Assembly: GCA_963969395.1 (NCBI GenBank)
Contig: OZ017801.1
Coordinates: forward strand, 8,623,611 to 8,687,610
Reading direction: 5' to 3'
DNA from: Pseudoscleropodium purum
Taxonomy: Eukaryota; Streptophyta; Bryopsida; Hypnales; Brachytheciaceae
Length of the DNA: 64,000 nt
This document shows positions 1 to 8,651 of this stretch, one piece after another. Position numbers and translations under genes: made by a program. A model generated the notes under the pieces. That model made no database searches. It saw only the letters and a list, made by a program, of their open reading frames with translations, and was not told the DNA's origin. Numbering within the stretch: position 1 is the stretch's first letter; the number at the start of each line of letters is the position of its first letter.

Positions 1-319
1 TAATTGCGAAAGTTTTGATTGTTGGAGTCCTAGCCACTCTGTTAGCAATCAACCCAATAATTGCTTCAAGAGATTTTCTACATTGATTGTTAGCAAATGA
101 GTGCGAATGAACACCCAAATGGATGCATGTACGTGACAAATCTTCAGTTCTAAATACATAACAAAATTCGCGAGTTACATATACTAAGACAAGTAGAAGG
201 TTGTCTACAAACTTTATAGAACATAGTAGAGTTAGGGGGAGGAATTTGACCTATACTAAAAGGATGTTTAGTGATCCCAATCCACTCAATGTCATTGCGT
301 TTCGAAGCTTGTGTACGAT

Positions 320-2085
320 ACACTACAAGAATATAGGCATTCTATGACTACGTAAATGACTACGTTTTCAGTCATTTCGGATATATATGACTGCCTGTGA
401 AAATGGGGCTCCGTAGTCATTGTAGACGAGTCCTTTAGGACATGACTACATTCTTAATATCACCATCCGTCATCGTACAAGGAAAGTTTTGGATGAATTA
501 TTCCTACGTGGCCTCTGACGTGTTCAGGTCTGCATGACGTGGCACTTGGGTTCGTTAGTCATAGTGTAGTCATTTTTTAGTCCCACTGTAGTTGAGTTCT
601 GATGGTGGGCCCCACTTAGTCCACATGGCAATTGCTGGTAGGCGGTTCAATCCAATGTTCAGACATTCAGATGGACAACAAGTTCTGGTGTAGTTATTCC
701 CTAGTAGGGATTCAATTGAACTACAGTGATGTCATTGTGTATTGTTGCAATTGCAACTGCAGCTTAGTGAAGTGGTAGTTAAACAGTAGTCAGTCTCCTA
801 TGCTTAAGTGCTACTGCAGTTGCACCTGAGTTGCATCTCAGTTATATTTCAATACTAGGGTTGACAACGTAATGAAGCTTAGAAGCTGTTTTAGTATGAT
901 GTGGTTGTATAGCTCAGCATTTGCTTTCATGAAAATGATAGAAAATTGATAGCCAAGTAAGCCAACCAACATGAGAACTATTGAGAAGAAAAATAGTTGT
1001 ACAAGCAATGGATGCACATACCATTACAAAATGGAAGACAACTAAAGCATTTTGTCAATGTCTACATCCATGATTGCATTTCTCTGAATTATTACACACA
1101 AGGTTTTGCGAGAATTCAAGGCATTGACCACTCTAAAATCAAAATACGTGCCCTCTTCCTTTAGAAGTACGACAATTCTGTACTATAGAGGGCTATCAGT
1201 CTTGCATGCAAATGTTACACTACACTTACACCAGCAGCGAAGTAATCTCATGGGTTCAACTTTATGTACTTGGAATCCCAAATGACGTTTCCACCTTGAA
1301 CGTCGTGCATTACTTCTTGGTCAGCCTCCGGCTTGGGAAACATCAACGACACCTTCGGTTGCGAAACCTCCCGCACGTCCACTCTAAACCAACCATCCGG
1401 AATGAGCATGCCATGGAACTTATCTATCCCTCCTATACCGCTGATTCTTCCCAAAGCCACCTTCTGCCGAGTGGATCGTGGATTGACGAGGTACACATTG
1501 TCATATAAGCTGAGCTGAAAGATAGATTTGTTTTGTTAGATACAGGAAGTACTCTTGCCCGTGGGACCTTCAAAACATACTTCTCATTGCCAATGTAGTC
1601 ATTTATACAATAAATAACTAAAAATTGACTAACAACTTCCCCAGTTGAGTCACATATGAGGACTGGATGAGGATAATGCAACTACCAAATGACTAGGCAA
1701 TCATTCCTGAGTCATACAATTGAAACAACATTGACCTCAGCCTTCTAATTCCCCAAATGAAATTTGTGTACTCCAACACATTCAGGCTTCAACATCTCAC
1801 CTTTTTTTTGGAAGAGTCACGGTTCTTGTCCTCTGTCGCTGTCGTCTTTGCCCTTGTCTCTCTTTTCCGTGCCTTCAACAAATACACACAAATTTTTTGT
1901 TAGAATTGAAAACAATTAGAAGGTGAGGGGACACGAATGAGCTTGAACCTTGTGGTCCATAAGTCCCCTCACCTTCCTCTGTAAGCGCATTGTCACTGAG
2001 ATCTGAATTCTGTGTCAAATCATGCCCTTGAACTGCATTGTTCTGCACATGTGAAGCATTTTGTGCATGGAACTCCTTCACATCT
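320..2085 (-). mobile_element. CACTA (En/Spm-like) transposon, one end
   Basis: At about 320 the sequence reads CACTACAAGAATATAGG, which fits the CACTACAAGAA terminus typical of plant CACTA transposons. The next 280 bases repeat TGACTACG/CGTAGTCA-type words in both orientations (near 345, 357, 412, 441 and 545), as expected for subterminal repeats. Minus-strand coding exons lie further in, so this would be the 3' end of the element. The opposite terminus is not in the window: no convincing TTCTTGTAGTG was seen. At 2085 the element is cut by the 3.3-kb inverted pair, and what follows at 8652 does not continue it. Classification is by end motif and protein resemblance only. Confidence 0.6.
1248..2085 (-). 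pseudogene. CACTA-associated transposase-like gene, 3' exons, truncated
   Basis: Several minus-strand blocks read as exons. The last runs from about 1515 to the stop at 1248, after a tttcag acceptor, and contains VYLVNPRSTRQKVALGRISG, GIDKFHGMLIPDGWFRVDV and DVQGGNVIWDSKYIKL. This resembles the C-terminal part of plant Ptta/En-Spm (Transposase_24-type) proteins. A block at about 1800-1870 is rich in K, R, E and D and ends in a gtgag donor. A block at 1875-2085 (with DVKEFHAQNASHVQNN) runs open into the boundary at 2085, where the inserted element cuts it. These proteins accompany CACTA elements, but I assign no specific reaction. Exon borders other than the last acceptor are approximate. Confidence 0.5.
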
Positions 2086-5000
2086 TGTCGCAGCACAGGG
2101 CAGGTCAATTCCCCATTATACTCACAAAAATCGCTCTAGAGTATAACTAAGTGACTCTAAAGATCGAACCCACGAGATCTTGTGAAGTATCTAGCTCTAT
2201 TAAGCAGTTAAGCTAAGTCAGTATCCCAATCTTACTTTCCGGTCCTAGATCTAGAACCAGAAATACCACCACACCGGATAACTACAGACCGGATTACTCC
2301 TTCTTCCGGTCCTACTTACTATCCGGTCCATACAAATACCCAAATCCCAGGATCTCACAACTTCCGGTCCTGGAAATCCGTCCTGACCAATCCGGTCCGG
2401 ATGGTCATCATGTATCCGTAATCCTATCCGGTTTAGTTTTGCCTCTGTTTTACCATCAGAGGGGTCGCCGCTTAATTTTGAGAGTGGTAGGCCCACCACT
2501 CCTTCCGTGACTTATAGTGGCTGAAGACCCACTGTCCTACTTCCTAAACTCCTAAGCTAATCCGGATCCGGTTTGGTCCTTCACAACAACCCAGATAGCA
2601 ATCCGGGTTGTAGGTCACACAAAGACCCCACACTCGACCCTCTCGTACTACAACGACCTTGATGCTACTCCCGATCCGTGCGAAGACAGGTGGTTACAAG
2701 TACACCCATCCGTTCCAACATCAACTAAAGTTCTTCCGTTACCCATACGGGTGGTGAGACCTCACAGGAGATCGGACATTCAACCGGATTTCCCACCCGG
2801 GAGTTCTAGCGCAGCTAAGGAATCCCTCCCTACCCGCCTAGCCTAACAACGGCTTTCTCACCCGGAATCTCAAACTCTAGACGTGCTGAGGAACTAAGTT
2901 CACTCCCAACTCTTCGATACCTACTCACATGCACCTTGGATCGGAAAAGAAACACCAAGGGGAGAAATCACTCGCAAACCGGCTCGTACTATCCTAACTC
3001 CACATCATACAATCTTGTCGCGCTAGAGAGAGACACACAATGAGGAGAAGAGAAAGGTACAAGAAGTTTGCAAAATGAAAAACTCCCAATTCCCATCGCG
3101 GGAACCGATTTATATACAAAGGGTCAAAACCCTAAAAGCACAAAAAGGAGCGGAAAACCCGTAGGGGTCCGCCGCCACCCTAATCTAACTTTCGGTCTAA
3201 CCTAATACTGTTGAGCCGGATCCGCTCCTACTCCTAACTGAAATCAAAATCCTATCTACTCTACAACCCTAGATCCTATTGTCGGGCTTCCGACCTCCGG
3301 AACCAGCTCCTCGAAGACTTCACTCAAGTTCCGGACCCGTTCCCCCTCCGCAGGATTAGATCCGGGTGAAGACTCCAGGTCGATGGTGATATCCGGTCTC
3401 GTGCCCGGAGTCCCAGTCCGTGCAGACTTCTTGGACTCAAGAGTCCAATCCTTCCTATCCTTCGCAATAGTCGCGTCCGGAAAGAGATCCGGTAGCGAGA
3501 TATCCGAAAGATGAATCCCTTTGTCGCACGTCGCTCCAGTCAGCTTCCGGCTGCTTTCCTCGATCCGGTCCGCAGCCTTCCGCCCCTCCACCATTGCCGT
3601 CTCCACCTGCTCAGCAAAGTCGGCGAGAATCCGGACCATCCGGGAACCGGATAGTTTCTTCTCTTCGTGGATCTTCTCGTCGAAGAGCTTCGCTTTGGTG
3701 GCGGCCGTTCCGGTCTCTCCCAGGACCGCCTTGATCTGCTCGGCTATCTTCCGAGTCTCCTCCGCCATCTCCCGGGCGGCCGTCACGTCTTCCCGATAGG
3801 CAAAAAGAGTTGCCTTCAAGTTATCCACCTCCTCCTGCAACCGGTGGATCTCTGCTTCCTGTTTCCGGGTCTCTTCCGGATTGGTGATGCACTCCGCCAC
3901 CTGTTCTGCCAACTTGCTGTCCGGTGGCGCACCTACCAACTTTCCGATCGCCGCAAGCGTCCTGTGCTTGACCTCCCAATCCGCCCTGATGTTGCAGAGG
4001 ACGTTGATAAGACCGTTGAACGGATCTTGCATTTCCGGGTCTCCCCCGGAAACGGTCTTCTCGGCTTCCGGTTTCTCTTCCGGGGCCGGTCTGTCTTGAC
4101 CGGGAGGCGTCCCGCGCTTGTGTGGAGGCGTCAACTTCTGTCGCTTGATCGGCGGCATCGGCTCCTCCTCTTCCTCGCTCGACTCCTATTCTGACCCGGA
4201 ATCGGATTCGGCCTCATCATCCGTTTCCGACTCCCCATACTTCAGGAGGACTTCCTGAGTCTTCCACACCTTCTCCTCCGTGTCGGTGAGGACTTGGTGT
4301 TCCCGATAGAGGTGGAAGAGGTAAGGGCACACTAGAGTGGCCCTTTTCTTCCCAACCCTACTAACGAGCTGGGCCACGAGATCGGAAATGATTCGTGCCC
4401 AGTCCACTTTCCAGGTACCACTTAGGGCACCGAAAATGGTGTTGCCGAGGGTGATCGTCACCCTGGTCGGCTTTTCTGGGTGAAGAACCGGAACCAGGAA
4501 TTGCAGGAGCCGACGGTGTCGGTCATCCACGCAATCCTCGATCGCGTATCCGTCCTTCGGGTTGACGGCTCCCTGGAACTTCCCTCGGACAAACTCATCC
4601 TTCCGGTTCGCCATCCCCAAACCTCCTGCCCGGAAACCGTAAACCGCTCTCCACATTCCCTCGTTCCAGCTGACGGGAGTTCCTCTCACGGTGTTGTCAA
4701 ACTGGTTGGACAACTTTCCGAGGAGCTCCTTGACCATTCTCTCCTCCCTAAAACCCCAGGGTTTCTCGGCAAACCCTAGGCAACCCATGGATTTGAGATC
4801 CTCCATGAGTTGAGACTTTTCCGGCTCTGTGGAGGGAATAACCGGAATGACTTTCCGGAGTTTCACCTCGCCTCCAGAGGGACTCGCTTGTCTCGACCTA
4901 CGTAGCGGCGGCATTCCCACTCCAATCTATCTCACTCTCTCCTAGCCGCATGTCCCGTTCCTCACATTCTCTCTCCGATCTCAACCGGAATCAAAACGAA

Positions 5001-5351
5001 AAGAACACAAACGCACAAACGCCAAAAACTCAACCGCGCACGCTCAAGGTCGAGTTTCTAAAAGGGGGTGCAACAGTGAAAGCTCCTCCTTTTATAGTCC
5101 TTGGACCCTTTCCGGTTTGTCATCATGAATCCGGTTAATCATCATAATCCGGTCCTAGACCTAATCCGTGTTGCATTCCGTTTCCGTCATTAGTTACTCC
5201 TGACCGGATTAGATCCAAGAAGCCCACTACTTCGCATTCCGTGCTAATTTTGAGTTTTCCTTCTCCACCTTATCGGATCCGGTTCCCTAATGACTAGTTT
5301 CCGTTCCTATTTTGGTGTATACTAAGAAAATCAAAATTTTAAGCTGCGACA
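2086..5351 (-). mobile_element. 3.3-kb LTR-like element, left copy (inverted)
   Basis: The ends are TGTCGCAGC at 2086 and GCTGCGACA at 5351, so it begins TG and ends CA. It is the reverse complement of the element at 5363-8646, roughly 95 percent identical by eye with small indels. Its flanks, CATCT on the left and GGTTT on the right, are not a target duplication. The left neighbour is a CACTA element and the right neighbour a different repeat. No internal direct repeat of the ends was found, so it is not a complete LTR-internal-LTR element. It is best read as a solo LTR of a long-LTR retroelement, or as a short-TIR DNA element. It is the more decayed copy because its ORF carries a stop. Confidence 0.6.
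3256..4914 (-). pseudogene. Gag-like ORF, left copy, with one in-frame stop
   Basis: This is the counterpart of the intact ORF at 5805-7463. It starts at the ATG of MPPLRRSRQASPSGG (4914) and runs to a TAG at 4186-4188. That stop stands where the right copy has an arginine codon, just after the acidic stretch ESETDDEAESDSGSE. The frame then stays open to the homologous C terminus at 3256. There is no frameshift, so a single codon separates it from an open frame. Scattered residue changes, such as W for R in the GALSGT(W/R)KVDWARI segment, show independent drift. The 244- and 300-codon open stretches are two parts of one former gene, not two genes. Confidence 0.7.
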
Positions 5352-5362
5352 GGTTTAGAGAT
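5352..5362. other. 11-bp spacer at palindrome centre with one TSD copy
   Basis: Only GGTTTA plus GAGAT separates the two inverted elements. GAGAT (5358-5362) is repeated exactly after the right element at 8647-8651, so it is the left half of a 5-bp target-site duplication. This places the right-element insertion 6 bp from the end of the left element. Confidence 0.75.
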
Positions 5363-5612
5363 TGTCGCAGCTTAGAATTTTGATTTTCTTAGTATACACC
5401 CAAATAGGAACGGAAACTAGTCATTAGCTAACCGGATCCGATTAGGTGGGGAAGGAAAACTCAGAATTAGCACGGAACGTGAAGTAGTGGGCTTCTTAGA
5501 TCTAATCTGGTCAGGAGTAACTAACGACGGAAACGGAATGCAACACGGATTAGGTCTAGGACCGGATGATGATGATGAACCGGATTATGATGACAAACCG
5601 GAAAGGGTCCAG

Positions 5613-5630
5613 GGACTATATAAGGAGGAG
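5613..5630 (+). promoter_or_regulatory. TATA-like box ahead of the gag-like ORF
   Basis: CTATATAAGG lies in CCGG-rich sequence about 185 bp before the ATG. The matching site in the left copy reads CTATAAAAGG, so the box is kept in both copies despite other differences. It is inferred to drive the element's own ORF. Confidence 0.4.
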
Positions 5631-5804
5631 CTTTCACTGTTGCACCCCCTTTTAGAAACTCGACCTTGAGCGCGCGGTTGAGTTTTTGTCGTTTGTGCGT
5701 CTGTGCGTTTGTGTTCTGTTCGTTTTGATTCCGGTTGAGATCGGAGAGAGGAAGTGAGGAACGGGACGTGCGGCTAGGAGAGAGTGAGGTAGATGTGAGT
5801 GGGA

Positions 5805-7463
5805 ATGCCTCAGCTACGTAGGTCGAGACAAGCGAGTCCCTCTGGAGGCGAGGTGAAGCTCCGGAAAGTCATTCCGGTTATTCCCTCCACAAAGCCGGAA
5901 AAGTCTCAACTCATGGATGATCTCAAATCCATGGGTTGCCTCGGGTTTGCCGAGAAACCTTGGGGTTTTAGGGAGGAGAGAATGGTCAAGGAGCTCCTCG
6001 GAAAGTTGTCCAACCAGTTTGACAACACCGTGAGGGGAACTCCCGTCAGCTGGAACGAGGGAATGTGGAGAGCGGTTTACGGTTTACGGGCAGGAGGTTT
6101 GGGAATGGCGAGCCGGAAGGATGAGTTTGTCCGAGGGAAGTTCAAGGGAGCCGTCAACCCGAAGGACGGATACGCGGTCGAGGATTGCTTGGATGACCGA
6201 CACCGTCGGCTCCTGCAATTCTTGGTTCCGGTTCTTCACCCGGAAAAGCCGACCAGGGTGACGATCACCCTCGGCAACACCATTTTCGGTGCCCTCAGTG
6301 GTACCCGGAAAGTGGACTGGGCACGGATCATTTCCGATCTCGTGGCCCAGCTTGTTAGTAGGGTTGGGAAGAAAAGGGCCACTCCAGTGTGCCCTTATCT
6401 CTTCCACCTCTATCGGGAGAACCAAGTCCTCACCGACATAGAGGAGAGGGCGTGGAAGACGCAGGAAGTGCTCCTGAAGTATGGGGAGTCGGAGACGGAT
6501 GACGAGGCGGAATCCGATTCCGGGTCAGACCGAGAGTCGAGCGAGGAAGAGGAGGAGCCGATGCCGCCGATCAAGCGACAGAAGCTGACGCCTCCACACA
6601 AGCGCGGGACGCCTCCCGGTCAAGACAAACCGGCCCCGGAGGAGAAACCGGAAGCCGAGAAGACCAATTCCGGGGGAGATCCGGATATGCAAGATCCGTT
6701 CAACGGTCTGATCAACGTCCTCTGCAACATCAGGGCGGATTGGGAGGTCAAGCACAGGACGCTTGCGGCAATCGGCAAGTTGGTGGGTGCGGCACCAGAC
6801 AGCAAATTGGCGGAACAAGTGGCGCAATGCATCACGAATCCGGAAGAGACCCGGAAGCAGGAAGCAGAGATCCGCCGGTTGCAGGAGGAGGTAGATAAAC
6901 TGAAGGCAACACTTTTTGCCTATCAGGAAGACGTGACGGCCGCTCGGGAGATGGCGGAGGAGACTCGGAAGGTGGCCGAGCAGATCAAGGCGGTCTTGGG
7001 AGAGACCGGAACGGCAGCGGCCAAGGCGAAGCTCTTCGACGAGAAGATCCACGAAGAGAAGAAACTATCCGGTTCCCGGATGGTCCGGATTCTCGCGGAC
7101 TTCGCTGAGCAGGTGGAGACGACAATGGTGGAGGGGCGGAAGGCAGCGGACCGGATCGAGGAGAGCAGCCGGAAGCTGACGGGAGCGACGTGCGACAAAG
7201 GTATTCACCTTTCGGACATCTCTCTACCGGATCTCTTTCCGGACGCGACTATGGCGAAGGACAGGAAGGATTGGACTCCTGAGTCCAAGAAGTCTGCACG
7301 GATTGGGACTCCGGGCACGAGACCGGATATCACCATCGACCTGGAGTCTCCACCCGGACCGAATCCTGCGGAGGGGGAACGGGTCCGGAATTTGAGTGAA
7401 GTCTTCGAGGAGCTAGTCCCGGAGACCGGAAGCCCGACGATAGGATCTAGAGTTGTAGGGTAG
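5805..7463 (+). CDS. Gag-like / plant-mobile-domain-like ORF of the element, intact
   Basis: A single 552-residue frame. I chose the ATG at 5805; the open frame extends 6 bases further 5' without another ATG. Residues 1-25 are basic (RRSRQASPSGG, KLRK). Residues of about 30-220 form a globular region containing WGFREERMVKELLGKL, WNEGMWRAVYG and ARIISDLVAQLVSRVGKK, which loosely resembles gag-like or mobile-domain proteins of plant repeats. An acidic stretch follows (ESETDDEAESDSGSD, then EEEEEP), then a likely nuclear signal (PPIKRQKLTPPHKR) and, at about 355-450, a heptad-rich coiled coil (RRLQEEVDKLKATL; AEETRKVAEQIKAVL). No zinc knuckle, protease, reverse transcriptase or DDE motif is visible. 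Function is unknown; the layout suits a nuclear, self-associating protein. Confidence 0.6.
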   Translation: MPQLRRSRQASPSGGEVKLRKVIPVIPSTKPEKSQLMDDLKSMGCLGFAEKPWGFREERMVKELLGKLSNQFDNTVRGTPVSWNEGMWRAVYGLRAGGLGMASRKDEFVRGKFKGAVNPKDGYAVEDCLDDRHRRLLQFLVPVLHPEKPTRVTITLGNTIFGALSGTRKVDWARIISDLVAQLVSRVGKKRATPVCPYLFHLYRENQVLTDIEERAWKTQEVLLKYGESETDDEAESDSGSDRESSEEEEEPMPPIKRQKLTPPHKRGTPPGQDKPAPEEKPEAEKTNSGGDPDMQDPFNGLINVLCNIRADWEVKHRTLAAIGKLVGAAPDSKLAEQVAQCITNPEETRKQEAEIRRLQEEVDKLKATLFAYQEDVTAAREMAEETRKVAEQIKAVLGETGTAAAKAKLFDEKIHEEKKLSGSRMVRILADFAEQVETTMVEGRKAADRIEESSRKLTGATCDKGIHLSDISLPDLFPDATMAKDRKDWTPESKKSARIGTPGTRPDITIDLESPPGPNPAEGERVRNLSEVFEELVPETGSPTIGSRVVG

Positions 7464-7605
7464 ATAGGATTTTAATTTCAGTTAGGAGTAGGAGCGGATC
7501 CGGATCCGGATCCGGCTCAACAGTATTAGGTTAGACCGAAAGTTAGATTAAGGTGGCGGCGGACCCCCACGGGTTTTCCGCTCCTTTTTGTGCTTTTAGG
7601 GTTTT

Positions 7606-7628
7606 GACCCTTTGTATATAAATCGGTT
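7606..7628 (+). promoter_or_regulatory. TATA-like box downstream of the ORF (possible LTR promoter)
   Basis: TTTGTATATAAATCGG follows a GC-richer block containing GGGTTTTGACCC and is conserved in the left copy (3108-3118 on the other strand). In an LTR reading this is the U3 promoter, with transcription starting some 30 bp on and about 1 kb of R/U5 behind it. Confidence 0.35.
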
Positions 7629-8651
7629 CCTAAGATGGGAATTGGGAGTTTTTTCATTTTGCAAACTTCTTGTACCTTTCTATTCTCTTCGTTGTGTATC
7701 TCTCTCCAGCGCGACAGGATTGTATGATGTGGAGTTAGGATAGTACGAGTTGGTTGGCAAGTGATTTCTCCCCTGGGTGTTTATTTTCCGATCCTAGGTG
7801 CATGTGATTAGGTACCGAAGAGTTGGGAGTGAACTTAGTTCCTCAGCACGTCTAGAGTTTGAGATTCCGGGTGAGAAAGCCGTTGTTAGGCTAGGCGGGT
7901 AGGGAGGGATTCCTTAGCTGCGCTAGAACTCCCGGGTGGGAAATCCGGTTGAGTGTCCGATCTCCTGTGAGGTCTCACCACCCGTATGGGTAACGGAAGA
8001 ACTTTAGTTGATGTTGGAACGGATGGGTGTACTTGTAACCACCTATCTTCGCACGGATCGGAAGTAGCATCAAGGTCGTTGTAGTACGAGAGGGTCGAGT
8101 GTGGGGTCTTTGTGTGACCTACGACCCGGATTTCTATTTGGGTTGTTGTGAAGGACCAAACCGGATCCGGATTAGCTTAGGAGTTTAGAAGGTAGGACAG
8201 TGGGTCTTCAGCCACTATAAGTCACGGAAGGAATGGTGGGCCTACCACTCTCAAAATTAAGCGGCGACCCCTCTGATGGTGAAACAGAGGCAAAACCAAA
8301 CCGGATAGGATTACGGGTACAGGATGACCATTCCGACCGGATTGGTCAGGACGGATTTCCAGGATCAGAAATTGTGAGATCCTAGGATTTGGGTATTTGT
8401 ATGGACCGGATAGTTAGTAGGACCGGAAGAAGGAGTAATCCGGTCTGTAGTTATCCGGTGTGGTGGTATTTCTGGTTCTAGATCTAGGACCGGAAAGTAA
8501 GATTGGGATACTGACTGAGCTTAACTGCTTAATAGAGCTAGATACTTCACAGGATCTCGTGGGTTCGATCTTTAGAGTCACTTAGTTATACTCTAGAGCG
8601 ATTTTTGTGAGTATAATGGGGAATTGACCTGCCCTGTGCTGCGACAGAGAT

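Larger units (their letters stand above)
5363..8646 (+). mobile_element. 3.3-kb LTR-like element, right copy, with 5-bp TSD
   Basis: Termini are TGTCGCAGC and GCTGCGACA, flanked on both sides by GAGAT. TG...CA ends with a 5-bp duplication are the hallmark of integrase-mediated LTR insertion. A 9-bp perfect inverted terminus would also suit a DNA transposon. Two TATA-like boxes occur in the sense direction: CTATATAAGG near 5616, about 190 bp ahead of the ORF, and GTATATAAATCGG near 7613, downstream of it. The second would suit an LTR promoter, making everything before it a U3 that contains a gene. No second copy of the ends exists inside, so if it is an LTR it is solo. CCGGAT/TTCCGG words are strikingly dense in its non-coding parts. 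Confidence 0.6.

Noticed and set aside
3521..4779. Plus-strand open frames of 72-175 codons inside the left element
   Set aside because: They are antisense shadows of the gag-like ORF, whose codon bias and conservation between copies favour the minus strand here.
6084..7198. Minus-strand open frames of 63-175 codons inside the right element
   Set aside because: They are antisense shadows of the intact 552-residue ORF.
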